Assembly (NCBI GenBank): GCA_035714085.1
Contig: DASTMP010000131.1
Coordinates: 1 to 64,000, forward strand
DNA: 64,000 nt
Direction: 5' to 3'
Origin: JAJVID01 sp035714085
GTDB taxonomy: Bacteria > Acidobacteriota > Blastocatellia > RBC074
Shown in pieces: positions 20,559 to 29,943 of the stretch (position 1 is the first letter of the stretch; each line of letters opens with the position of its first letter). The notes under the pieces are model-generated. The model had not been told where the DNA came from, made no database searches, and saw only the letters and a list, made by a program, of their open reading frames with translations. Position numbers and translations under genes: made by a program.

Positions 20559-21704
20559 ATGAACGCAGGCTTTGTTCGTAAGGCAGTGACACTCGCGGCG
20601 TTCGGGTTCGCTTTGAATGTGGCCTTGATAGGAACATTCATCAGCGCGGCGGCGCAGCCGCCGCAATCGCGACCGAAGATCGTCACGAATGATCCGGCTA
20701 CTTACCGCTTCGCCTATCAGCACGGCTACCGCGCCGGTTATGAAGACGGCTTCACGAAAGGCAAGAGCGATTTCAACGAGAGCCAGCCGCGCGAGTTTTC
20801 GAACAGCGACGCTTACAACCGCGCCGACCGCGGCTACGAGGCCCGCATGGGCACGAAGGCGGAATTCGAGGAGTCTTACCGCACCGGTTTCGAACTCGGG
20901 TATAACGACGGATTCTACGGACGGCCGTTCACTGTCTCCATCCCGTCGAACCTGCGCAGTGTGGTTATCGCCGCAGTCAACGCGAACAACCCTCCGGAGC
21001 CTCCGCCTGCTCCCGTAAACCAGGGCCCTCCGCCCCGTTCGCGCGACAATGATCGCGACGCTGACCGCGACCGCAACGCTGATCGTGATCGCGACGCTGA
21101 TCGCGACCGCAACGCCGATCGCGACAATCGCGACAATGGCCCGGGTCCTGATGACAAGTTTTCCAAACGCCCAATCGTTCCTGACGGCGTGGAGATGAAG
21201 ATCCGTCTCAACTCGGAGATCAGCACGAAGACGAACAGGGAAGGCGATAAATTCACTGCCGTCGTGCTAGATCCGAGCGATTACGCCGAAGCGGTCGTCG
21301 AAGGCCACATCGGCGCGCTCAATAAGTCTGGCAAGGCCACGGGTAAAACCGAGATGTCGCTGGCCTTCGACACGATCCGGTTGCGAGACGGCAGCGGCAG
21401 CCGATTCGCCGGTCAGGTCGTGAGGGTCTACCAGAGCGAGACCGTCAAGACCGTTGACGAGGAAGGCAACGTCGAAACCGGCAGCCGGACTAAGGACACC
21501 GCGACCCGCGGCGTCGCCGGGGGCGCGCTCGGCGCGATCATTGGCGGCATTGCGGGCGGCGGTAAAGGCGCGGCCATCGGCGCGATCCTTGGCGCCGGAG
21601 TCGGCGCCGGGTCGGTCTTCGTCCAGGGCGGAAAAGAGCTGGTTCTCGAGCCGGGAACCGAAATCCTGATTCGCACCGCGGCGCCGGCGCGAACCAGAGA
21701 TTAG
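20559..21704 (+). CDS. Secreted protein with Asp/Arg repeats and glycine-zipper C-terminus
   Basis: This 381-residue protein has a signal peptide (AAFGFALNVALIGTFISAAAQ). The region RFAYQHGYRAGYEDGFTKGK and FELGYNDGFYGRPF carries repeated G-Y-x-x-G-Y/F patterns. A linker of repeated DRDADRDRNA units (about residues 165-195) precedes a beta-rich domain (residues 205-300). The C-terminus is a glycine zipper (GGALGAIIGGIAGGGKGAA and AIGAILGAGVGAG), a segment that inserts into or spans membranes. The start is chosen from the AAGGAGG upstream of ATG 20559. It is probably an envelope protein; I do not recognise a named family. Confidence 0.8.
   Translation: MNAGFVRKAVTLAAFGFALNVALIGTFISAAAQPPQSRPKIVTNDPATYRFAYQHGYRAGYEDGFTKGKSDFNESQPREFSNSDAYNRADRGYEARMGTKAEFEESYRTGFELGYNDGFYGRPFTVSIPSNLRSVVIAAVNANNPPEPPPAPVNQGPPPRSRDNDRDADRDRNADRDRDADRDRNADRDNRDNGPGPDDKFSKRPIVPDGVEMKIRLNSEISTKTNREGDKFTAVVLDPSDYAEAVVEGHIGALNKSGKATGKTEMSLAFDTIRLRDGSGSRFAGQVVRVYQSETVKTVDEEGNVETGSRTKDTATRGVAGGALGAIIGGIAGGGKGAAIGAILGAGVGAGSVFVQGGKELVLEPGTEILIRTAAPARTRD
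21051..21138 (+). repeat. In-frame tandem repeat encoding DRDADRDRNA units
   Basis: Imperfect units of GATCGCGACGCTGATCGC type with a higher-order period of 36 bases encode alternating Asp/Arg. The tract is in frame within the glycine-zipper protein and probably varies in length between strains. Confidence 0.8.
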
Positions 21705-21705
21705 T

Positions 21706-21791
21706 AGGGAGTGGGGAATGGGGAATAGGGAATGGGGAGTGGCGGCGACAATTTACCGCCCACTCCCCATTCCTTATTCCCCACTCCTCAC
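21706..21791. repeat. GGGGAAT/GGGGAGT heptamer hairpin repeat
   Basis: The left arm of GGGAGTGGGGAATGGGG-type units (21706-21742) and the right arm (21757-21791) are inverted copies of degenerate heptamers. The element fills the whole gap between the glycine-zipper gene and the SAM hydroxide adenosyltransferase, ending seven bases before that start codon. Confidence 0.9.
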
Positions 21792-21797
21792 TGTTTT

Positions 21798-22640
21798 ATG
21801 ATCACCCTTCTCACCGATTTCGGCCTCAGCGACTACTTTGTTCCCGCGGTAAAAGGCGTCATCCTCACGATCATCCCTGAGATCCCGATCATTGACATCA
21901 CTCATGACGTGGCGGCGCATGACATTCAGTCGGCCGCATTTACGCTCGGCGCGTGCTATCACAATTTTCCCTCCGGGACGGTCCACGTCGTGGTGGTTGA
22001 TCCTGGCGTGGGTTCGTCGCGCCGCGCGATTATCGCCGACGCCGGCGGATATTTTTTTGTCGGGCCTGACAATGGCGTCTTCAGCTTCGTTTACGCTCGC
22101 GAATCGAATCTACGCGTTTTTCACGTCACGGACGACCGGTACTTCCGCCATCCGGTCAGCGCCACCTTTCACGGGCGCGACGTGTTCGCTCCCGTCGCCG
22201 CCCACATCGCCCGCGGAGCGAGGCCGGAAGATATCGGCGCCGAGATCGATGATTACGTGAGGTTTGAAATCCCGCGCCCGCGCCCTGGCCTGCGCTCTGG
22301 CCTGCGCTCTGGCCTGCGCCCTGGATGGATCGATACGCGGGAGATGATCGAAGGATGCGTTATTCACATCGACCGCTTCGGCAACTGCGTCACTAATTTC
22401 ACCGAGGCCGAGTTGAAGCCCGATGAGATCGCGCCGTCAACGAAGATCCATATCGGAGAACGCGATGTCAGGCGATTCAACGCATATTTCGCCGAGGCGA
22501 CTGGTCGGGATGATCTGTTCGCCTATCTTGGCAGCGCGGGTTTCTGGGAGATCGCGCTCTGGCGCCGCTCAGCGGCTAAATTCATCAATGCCCGTCGCGG
22601 CGATGAAGTCATTCTTGTGAAGGAGGGGAGTGGGGAGTAG
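21798..22640 (+). CDS. SAM hydroxide adenosyltransferase (DUF62 family)
   Basis: Members hydrolyse S-adenosylmethionine to adenosine and methionine and are related to fluorinases. The 280-residue protein starts MITLLTDFGLSDYFVPAVKG and has HDVAAHDIQSAAFTL, VVDPGVGSSRR, FFVGPDNGVFSF and the C-terminal RFGNCVTNFTE motif. A 12-base tandem repeat (22284-22324) encodes GLRS/GLRP units in the linker between the two domains. The stop codon and last residues (EGSGE) lie inside a heptamer hairpin repeat. The ATG at 21798 has no SD and follows another such hairpin by seven bases. Confidence 0.92.
   Translation: MITLLTDFGLSDYFVPAVKGVILTIIPEIPIIDITHDVAAHDIQSAAFTLGACYHNFPSGTVHVVVVDPGVGSSRRAIIADAGGYFFVGPDNGVFSFVYARESNLRVFHVTDDRYFRHPVSATFHGRDVFAPVAAHIARGARPEDIGAEIDDYVRFEIPRPRPGLRSGLRSGLRPGWIDTREMIEGCVIHIDRFGNCVTNFTEAELKPDEIAPSTKIHIGERDVRRFNAYFAEATGRDDLFAYLGSAGFWEIALWRRSAAKFINARRGDEVILVKEGSGE
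22284..22324 (+). repeat. 12-bp in-frame tandem repeat
   Basis: The unit CTGGCCTGCGCT is repeated three to four times inside the SAM hydroxide adenosyltransferase gene, encoding PGLRSGLRSGLRPG at the interdomain linker. Being a multiple of three, unit gain or loss keeps the frame. Confidence 0.85.
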
Positions 22641-22707
22641 GGAGTGGGGAATCGGGTGATAATTTCTTTGACCCATTTCCCTTTCCATACTCCCCACTCC
22701 CCTCCTT
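22621..22707. repeat. GGGGAGT heptamer hairpin repeat
   Basis: Perfect 17-base outer arms (22621-22637 and 22690-22706) enclose further degenerate heptamers. The left arm forms the last codons and stop of the upstream gene. The right end lies 17 bases before folP, followed by a doubled ATCCGCA. Confidence 0.9.
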
Positions 22708-22723
22708 CTATCCGCAATCCGCA

Positions 22724-23587
22724 ATGAAACTGATCCGTTCGACTCTCGATCTCGAATCGCGCGTCCTGGTGATGGGCGCGCTCAATGTGACGCCCGATTC
22801 TTTCTCGGACGGCGGGAAGTATGCCGATCTTGAAAGCGCGGTCGCGCGCGCCTTCGAGATCGAAGCCGAGGGAGCGGACATTCTGGACATCGGGGGCGAA
22901 TCGACCAGGCCCGGATCGAAGCCGGCGCCCGTCGAAGAAGAGATGGACCGCGTAATGCCCGTGATTGAAGCGTTGCGGGGACGGTTGCGGATTCCGCTCT
23001 CCGTCGATACGACGAAGAGCGAGGTCGCGCGAGCCGCGCTTCGGGCGGGGGCGGAGATCATCAATGACGTCAGCGGACTCAGGTTCGACCCCGCCGTGGC
23101 CGAGGTCGTGGCGGAGACGGGCGCCGCGCTGGTGTTGATGCATTCGCGCGGCGCGCCCGGAATGATGCATCAGGCGCCGCCCGTCGATGACGTCTTCGCC
23201 GAGGTGATCAGCGGACTGCGGCGGTCGATCGAGGAGGCGCTCCGTCGCGGAGCGCCTCGGGAGCGGATCATCCTCGACCCCGGCATCGGGTTCGGCAAGA
23301 CCCCCGAACAGAACCTGCAATTGATCGACAATCTCGATCGCGTCGTGACCGAATTCAGCCTGCCCGTTTTGCTCGGAACCTCGCGCAAATCTTTTATCAA
23401 ACGCGCGCTGGATAAGTCGCTCTCCGGCGCAGCGCGCGACGACCTGCGCGAGCGCGTCGCGGGCACAGCGGCGACTATCGTCATCGGCGTTTTGCGAGGC
23501 GCGCGCATTTTGCGTGTTCATGACGTCGGCTTAATGTTGGCTGTGACGAGGATGACGGAGGCGGTTATGACGGCGGGTCGGCCATGA
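22724..23587 (+). CDS. folP: Dihydropteroate synthase
   Basis: FolP condenses p-aminobenzoate with hydroxymethyl-dihydropterin pyrophosphate in folate synthesis and is the sulfonamide target. The 287-residue TIM-barrel protein has both signature motifs: VMGALNVTPDSFSDGG (residues 16-31) and ADILDIGGESTRPGS (about 51-65). IPLSVDTTKSEVA, EIINDVSGL, ILDPGIGFGKT and LLGTSRKSFI (pterin and diphosphate contacts) are also present. No other folate gene is adjacent. No strong SD is visible; the start follows a hairpin repeat by 17 bases. Confidence 0.97.
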   Translation: MKLIRSTLDLESRVLVMGALNVTPDSFSDGGKYADLESAVARAFEIEAEGADILDIGGESTRPGSKPAPVEEEMDRVMPVIEALRGRLRIPLSVDTTKSEVARAALRAGAEIINDVSGLRFDPAVAEVVAETGAALVLMHSRGAPGMMHQAPPVDDVFAEVISGLRRSIEEALRRGAPRERIILDPGIGFGKTPEQNLQLIDNLDRVVTEFSLPVLLGTSRKSFIKRALDKSLSGAARDDLRERVAGTAATIVIGVLRGARILRVHDVGLMLAVTRMTEAVMTAGRP

Positions 23588-23689
23588 GGCTTATCACTAC
23601 ACAAATTTTTTTAGGTATGCGAACATCATTAGCGGCTTCATTTTGTGTGGCGCGCTAAACAGCGGCGCGAAAAAGGCAAAGGTTTTCCT

Positions 23690-24319
23690 ATGAAACTGCA
23701 AATCAAGTCCGGGCGTCTCTCCCTCTTCGCAATGGGCGCGCTCCCGCTAATTGGCGGCGCATTCTGGTTGGGCGCCGCGGCTGACGATATCAGCGTCAGG
23801 CAGGCGCGCGAACTGATTCAAAACATTGCGGGAGCGAATCTCAACCAGGACCAAGTGCGGATCAAAAATATTTCGGCCGGCGTCGGCGGAGGGGGGATGA
23901 TTGTCGAAGCTCAGATCGAAACAGCTTTTCGCATCACGAAGGGCAAAGACGGCTGGCGCATCGCCGAGGCGCGTCTGGGCTCCGGGCAGTGGGAATCTTT
24001 CGAACTGATCGAAGAGGCCCTGCGGCGCGAGAAGGTTCGGCGGACAAACGACATGTTGCGACAGATCGCCGACGGGCTGGGCGCGTATAAGAGCGAGCGC
24101 GGCCGATTCGTGGAGTCGGATCGGATCACCGAACTGCTCGATTTCCTTTCGCCGCGCTATGTGAAATCTCCGCAACGGGTCGACCTCTGGGGAAAAGAGC
24201 TTGAATATCAGGGCTCGGCTACGAGCTATCGCTTGATTTCATACGGGCCCGACCGCAAATCTGGAACGAAGGACGATCTGATCATCGAAAACGGCGCCCT
24301 CAAGACCGGCGCCAACTAA
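23690..24319 (+). CDS. Secreted protein with GspG-like (type II secretion pseudopilin) C-terminal domain
   Basis: This 209-residue protein has an N-terminal hydrophobic segment (LSLFAMGALPLIGGAFWLGAAA). A middle domain follows (SVRQARELIQNIAGANLNQD), and the C-terminal region (about residues 120-205) resembles the GspG C-terminal sheet: RTNDMLRQIADGLGAYKSERG, VDLWGKELEYQG, RLISYGPDRKSGTKDDLI. In GspG the matching loop binds calcium. The prepilin-peptidase motif and long N-terminal helix of a true pseudopilin are missing, so it is probably a relative used in another envelope context. SD AAAGG precedes ATG 23690. It is followed four bases later by a small membrane protein. Confidence 0.7.
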   Translation: MKLQIKSGRLSLFAMGALPLIGGAFWLGAAADDISVRQARELIQNIAGANLNQDQVRIKNISAGVGGGGMIVEAQIETAFRITKGKDGWRIAEARLGSGQWESFELIEEALRREKVRRTNDMLRQIADGLGAYKSERGRFVESDRITELLDFLSPRYVKSPQRVDLWGKELEYQGSATSYRLISYGPDRKSGTKDDLIIENGALKTGAN

Positions 24320-24322
24320 AAT

Positions 24323-24805
24323 ATGCAATACATTTCAGTCGAACATCAGAGGGTCATCGGTGAGCGTCTCAAGGTCGCTTCGATAATAGTCTTCGCGTTT
24401 TGCGTGTCCGTAGGCGTTTTCGCGCTAATCGGGCGTTTTATCAAGCCGCCGGAGATTCTGCCAGGAAGTGAAAGGTTCAATTCCATCATCCCAGTCGTCG
24501 TGATCGTTCTCGCTATGAGCGTGATCGTTTTGCGGCGCGTCTGGATTTCGGCGCTGGTTATGGGAATGGCGACGCGGAACGGAGTGCCCGCCACGCTCAG
24601 CCGGCTGCTGCAGATGACCATTGTTTGCGCCGCCCTCTCCGAAATAGTGGCGATTGTGGGATTCATGTTTTACCTGTTGACGGGCGATTATCGGTATAGT
24701 CTGATTCTTTGCCTGGTCAGTCTGCTGCTGCTTTTTTACACTGCGTTCCCCCGCCGCGGCGAATGGGAGCGCGCCATCGCCGCCGCCGCAAACGCGCAGG
24801 CCTAA
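24323..24805 (+). CDS. Small integral membrane protein (four hydrophobic segments)
   Basis: This 160-residue protein has four predicted membrane helices: VASIIVFAFCVSVGVFALIG, IIPVVVIVLAMSVIVL, IVCAALSEIVAIVGFMFYLL and SLILCLVSLLLLFYTAF. I do not recognise a family. It starts three bases after the GspG-like gene and is probably in an operon with it; an imperfect hairpin follows, which may end that transcript. Confidence 0.75.
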   Translation: MQYISVEHQRVIGERLKVASIIVFAFCVSVGVFALIGRFIKPPEILPGSERFNSIIPVVVIVLAMSVIVLRRVWISALVMGMATRNGVPATLSRLLQMTIVCAALSEIVAIVGFMFYLLTGDYRYSLILCLVSLLLLFYTAFPRRGEWERAIAAAANAQA

Positions 24806-24825
24806 ATCGTTCATACGATGAAACC

Positions 24826-24906
24826 ATGAAAATCGCCCCGGGAGCGCCATCAATGGAACTTATAGGTCTTGATCATTCCCATTCATGACGCTCCCGGGGA
24901 TTTTCT
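24826..24906. terminator. Imperfect long hairpin, possible terminator
   Basis: The left arm GAAAATCGCCCCGGGAGCG (24826 onward) pairs with CGCTCCCGGGGATTTTC (ending 24906) with one bulge and a loop of about 40 bases. It lies between the membrane protein gene and the TPR gene. Confidence 0.5.
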
Positions 24907-24926
24907 GAAGAGTAAAAAGTAGTTCA

Positions 24927-27064
24927 ATGATGAAATCCAAAAAATTGGGCGCCGCGGTTCTCTTCATTGTGTTGGCTGTCATTTCCGCGTCGGGGGGACC
25001 ACGGCTGGGCCAGGAGCAGAATCCCCCGGCTCAACCATCATCCGCTGCGCCGTCAGCTCCGGCGCCCGGGGCGCCGACCATTCAACAGAATGGGCAGAAT
25101 GAGCAGAAAGAGACTGCTGATGCGACGCGCCGGCAGGCGTATGTGCGGTTCATCGAAGCCCGGCGGTTGAAAGGTGAAATTCAACGGTTGCGCAATCCGG
25201 CGCGCCTGCTCGATGAAGCCATCAAAGCGTACAAGGAGACAATTCAACTTGACCCTGCCGCGGCCGATCCGCACGTCGACCTCGGCGAGCTTTACTTCTT
25301 CTTTCAGTCGCGCCGGGACCTCGCCGAAGCCGAGGCGCGTGAGGCCTTGAAGCTTGATCCCGATTGCGCGGACGCCCATCTGCTGCTCGCGCGCTTGCAT
25401 GTCTATTCGGTCAGGATAGAACGCAATTGGCGGCCGTCGCTCGTCGAGCAGGCGATTCGCGCTTACGAAAAAGTGGCGGAACTCGATCCCGGAAACGCCG
25501 AGGCCTGGGCGATGCTGGCTGAGTTGTATAAGTCGAAAAACGACACCGAGAGGCAAATTCGCGCGTTGGAGAAATGGGCCAGCGCGCCCATCCCGAATGA
25601 CACGCTCTTTTACAACTCGGTGATGAACAGCGATCTCTCCAGCGATCAGGCCTACTACCAACTCTCGCGGCTCTATCTGAGTCGCGGGAATAATGGAGAG
25701 GCTATATTGGCCGCCTGCCGCGCCTACGAATCCGATCCTGAATCGAACGATTACGCGCGCAACCTGATAGGCATTCTGCGCGTGGCCGCTCGCGACGGCG
25801 AAGAGTTGCGAGTTTACAAGCGCCTCATGAAATCATCCGCCAGCCCGGCGCTGATGGTCGGCTACGGTTCCGCTCTGATCCGCGCCGGCGATTACGTCGA
25901 GGCGATCAAGATATTGAGTGACTATGTGGCGCTCGACCCGTCGAACTCGAGCGCCGTCGGATTGCTCGCCGTCGCGCAGAGAAGGGCGAACCAGCGCTCG
26001 GCCGCCATCGCGACGCTCAAGGCCGGGGTTTCCAAATCCGATGAGGGCGCGCGCATGGATCTGGCGCTCGAACTCGCGCAGACGTACGAAGAGGCCGGGC
26101 GCAACGAAGAGGCGATCGCGCAATACCAGCAAGTCTTCGATGAGCTTTTGGGCAAGGCCGCGCAATCGCCGGCCAATTCGTCGCTGTTTGGCGAAGTGGT
26201 CAATCGCCTGGTTCGCGTCCTTCGGAGGTCAGGCTCTCAGGCGGAGTTGCAGAGCGTGCTGGCGAAGACGCGGCGCGCGCTCGACGACAGCAACCCGCTG
26301 CTCGACCTGATCACCATCGAATCGTTGCGTGAAGAAGGCAAATTCCGCGAGGCGCTGGAAATGGCGCGCGCCGCCGCGCGCGCTCGTCCCGAAGACCGCG
26401 CGCTGAAATTCACCGAAGCTGTAATCCTCGGAGAGTCGAAGCTCTTCAAGGAAAGCGCCGACCTGTTGCGTTCGATGATCAGAGGCGGCGCCGACAGCGC
26501 GACCGATGACGCTGGCGTTTACGTCATCCTCTCCGGCGTGCAGATGCAGTCGGGCGAGTTGAACGAGGCGGAAAAATCGGCCCGCAAGGCCCTCGAACTC
26601 AACCCGGATGACCCGCAGGCGCTGATCCAGCTCAGCTCGATCCTGGATCGGGCCGGCAAACACGAGGCTTCGGAGAAGACCCTCCGCGAATTGCTCAAAC
26701 GCGAGCCGGACAACGCCACCGCGCTCAACAACCTCGGCTATTTCATGGTCGAGCGCGGCGTCGGCTACGGTGAGGCGCTGAAGTTGATCGAGCAGGCGGT
26801 CGCGATTGACCCGACCCAGGCGAGCTTCCTCGACAGTCTGGGCTGGACTCATTTCAAGTTGGGCGACATCGAGAAGGCCCGCCAATACCTGGAAAAAGCC
26901 ACGATCTATTCCAACAGAAATCCGACCATCCACGAACACCTCGGCGACGTGTTGCGCGAGGCGGGGCGCCTGGCCGAAGCCCGCAAACAGTGGGAGAAGG
27001 CCTTGGAATATTCGGTCGAGGCTGATGAGATCGCGCGGCTGAGAGGCAAGCTCAAAGACGCGCG

Positions 27065-27068
<4 letters not shown>
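24927..27068 (+). CDS. Exported tetratricopeptide-repeat protein
   Basis: This 713-residue protein has a signal peptide (AAVLFIVLAVISASG) and a Pro/Ala-rich linker (about residues 30-55). It then has at least ten TPR-like helix pairs, for example AIKAYKETIQLDPAAADPHV, AEAEAREALKLDPDCADAHL, AIRAYEKVAELDPGNAEAWA and AEKSARKALELNPDDPQALI. TPR arrays are protein-interaction scaffolds; placement in the periplasm or on the outer membrane is inferred from the signal peptide. The stop overlaps the ispE start (ATGA), so ispE is probably translationally coupled to it. A partner protein is not evident. Confidence 0.9.
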
Positions 27069-27955
<887 letters not shown>

Positions 27956-28104
27956 CGGGCGCTTGAAGCCGCCAACGGCTCGCGCATCGCATTTTAAGAT
28001 TTCCGCTCTAATCGCTTCGGTGTCAGTAGCCTGGCCGTGAGGGAGGGAATGACGCAATAATCGACGCCCCCCTCATGGCGCCGCGCTACTGGCACGGTTA
28101 AAAG

Positions 28105-28184
<80 letters not shown>

Positions 28185-28199
28185 TATGAATAGAGATCC

Positions 28200-29147
28200 G
28201 TGAACAGCCTTCAGATATTCTCAGGCAACGCCCATCGCCTATTGGCCGAGGAGATTTGCCAGTATCTCGGAATCGAGCTTGGCCGCGCGAACACAACGCG
28301 CTTTCCCGACGGCGAGTTCAACTTTCAGATATTGGAGAATGTGCGTGGCGGCGACGTTTTCATCGTGCAGCCGACCTGCCCTCCGGTCGATGCGAACCTG
28401 ATGGAGTTGCTGATCATGATCGACGCCTTCAGGCGTTCATCGGCTGACCGCATCACCGCCGTGATCCCTTATTACGGTTACGCGCGCGGCGATAAGAAGG
28501 ACAAGCCGCGCATTCCGATCTCTGCCCGGTTGGTCGCGAACCTGATCACTACCGCCGGCGCCAATCGTGTCTTGACTGTAGATCTGCACACGCAGCAAAT
28601 TCAGGGTTTCTTCGATATCCCGGTGGATCACCTCTTCGCGGCACCCCTGATAGTCGATTATTTTATGAAGAACCCGATAGACGACTTGGTCGTCGTCGCG
28701 CCGGACCCGGGCGGCGCCGAAAGGGCGCGGGCTTACGCCAAACGGCTCAACGCCGATTTCGCCATCGTCGATAAGCGACGCGAAAAATCGCAGCCCAGCC
28801 ATGCCGAGGCGGAAGTGATGAACGTCGTCGGCAACGTCGAGGGCCGCAACGCTCTGGTCGTCGATGACATGGTCGACACGGCCGGCACGTTGACCAAGGT
28901 CGCCGAAGCCGTGGCCAAGAAGGGCGCCAATCGGATTCTGACCAGTTGTGTTCACGCGGTTCTCTCGGGAAACGCGATCGAGCGGATCAAAAACTCTCCG
29001 CTCGAAAAAGTGGTCATGACCAATACGCTGCCCGTCAATGATGGTTGTCAGGCGCCGCTTTTTAAATACTTGACCATCGCCCCGCTGCTGGCCGAAGCGA
29101 TTAAATCAATTCACGAAGAGTCCTCAGTGAGCAGGCTCTTCATCTGA
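28200..29147 (+). CDS. prs: Ribose-phosphate pyrophosphokinase
   Basis: Prs makes PRPP from ribose-5-phosphate and ATP for nucleotide, His and Trp synthesis. The 315-residue protein has RFPDGEFNFQI, the ATP-binding IPYYGYARGDKKDKPR, the divalent-cation/catalytic segment TVDLHTQQIQGFFDIPVDHL, and the PRPP loop ALVVDDMVDTAGT at about residues 217-229. Start is GTG at 28200. The catalytic flexible loop is intact (DKRREKSQPSHAEAEV). It is followed by rplY. Confidence 0.97.
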   Translation: MNSLQIFSGNAHRLLAEEICQYLGIELGRANTTRFPDGEFNFQILENVRGGDVFIVQPTCPPVDANLMELLIMIDAFRRSSADRITAVIPYYGYARGDKKDKPRIPISARLVANLITTAGANRVLTVDLHTQQIQGFFDIPVDHLFAAPLIVDYFMKNPIDDLVVVAPDPGGAERARAYAKRLNADFAIVDKRREKSQPSHAEAEVMNVVGNVEGRNALVVDDMVDTAGTLTKVAEAVAKKGANRILTSCVHAVLSGNAIERIKNSPLEKVVMTNTLPVNDGCQAPLFKYLTIAPLLAEAIKSIHEESSVSRLFI

Positions 29148-29189
29148 GTTTTTATAGAGTCCAAAGAGTTTATAGTTGGAGTTGAAACA

Positions 29190-29837
29190 ATGAGTCTCGA
29201 TAGGAACATTTCTCTGGAAGCGAAACCCCGCAGTGAGCGCGGAAAGAACGCTTCGCGCCGCCAGCGCGCGCAAGGCCTCATTCCGATCACCGTCTATGGC
29301 GGCGGAAAGGAAACGGCGAGCGCGAACATCGTCAAACGCGAATTCGCGGCGCTTCTACGCGGCCACGGCCGCAACGTGATCTTCACACTCAGCGTCGACG
29401 GCGCCGCGACTCCGGTAAAGATCGCCGATATGCAGGTCGATCCGGTGAAGGGAACATTGATTCACATGGACTTGATGCGGATTTCGCTGACCGAAAAGTC
29501 CAAATTCGAGACGCCGATCAGAATCGTGGGCGAAGCCGAAGGCGTCAAGACCCTCGGCGGCGTCCTTGAAGTGGTGACGCACTCGCTCGAAGTCCGCTGC
29601 CTCCCAGGGGATTTGCCTTCGTTCGTCGAAGTCGACGTAACGCCAATGAGCATCGGTGACAAAATCAAGGTCGGCGATCTGAAACTCGACAGCAAGATCG
29701 AAGTCCTGGACGACCCTGAGACTATGATCGTCACGGTCACCGCGCCGCGCGCCGAAGAGCCGGCGCCGGAGGTCACTCCTGAAGCCGCCGCCGAGCCTGA
29801 AGTGATCAAGAAGGGCAAGGGCGAAGAGGCGGAGTAA
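29190..29837 (+). CDS. rplY: 50S ribosomal protein L25/CTC
   Basis: This 215-residue long-form (CTC) L25 binds 5S rRNA. The N-terminal L25 domain is visible in LEAKPRSERGKNASRRQRAQ, IPITVYGGGKE and the QVDPVKGTLIHMDLMRI segment. The C-terminal TL5/CTC beta domain follows (EVRCLPGDLPSFVEVDVTPM, DDPETMIVTVTAPR), ending in an acidic Ala/Glu-rich tail. It is located between prs and pth, its usual place. The stop is followed by a hairpin repeat. Confidence 0.97.
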   Translation: MSLDRNISLEAKPRSERGKNASRRQRAQGLIPITVYGGGKETASANIVKREFAALLRGHGRNVIFTLSVDGAATPVKIADMQVDPVKGTLIHMDLMRISLTEKSKFETPIRIVGEAEGVKTLGGVLEVVTHSLEVRCLPGDLPSFVEVDVTPMSIGDKIKVGDLKLDSKIEVLDDPETMIVTVTAPRAEEPAPEVTPEAAAEPEVIKKGKGEEAE

Positions 29838-29840
29838 TCG

Positions 29841-29937
29841 GAAGATCGAGAATCGAAGATCGAGGATTGAGGATCGAACAACAGCCTCAACCCTCAATTC
29901 TCAATCTTCTATCTTTTATCTACCATCCTTGATCTTC
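29841..29937. repeat. Hairpin repeat with GATCGAG/GATTGAG-type arms
   Basis: The left arm of repeated GAAGATCGAG, GATTGAGGATCG units (29841-29877) is roughly complementary to the right arm CTCAATTCTCAATCTTC and onward (29885-29937). It is the same architecture as the heptamer hairpins but with another unit. It fills the rplY-pth gap and ends seven bases before the pth start. Confidence 0.8.
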
Positions 29938-29943
29938 AGCGCT

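Noticed and set aside
21706..21791. Possible CRISPR array in the heptamer-rich stretches
   Set aside because: Units are seven bases without unique spacers and arranged as inverted arms; no cas genes are present in the window.
22523..23521. Minus-strand open frame opposite folP
   Set aside because: folP motifs on the plus strand are complete; the opposite frame runs through the hairpin repeat and has no domain.
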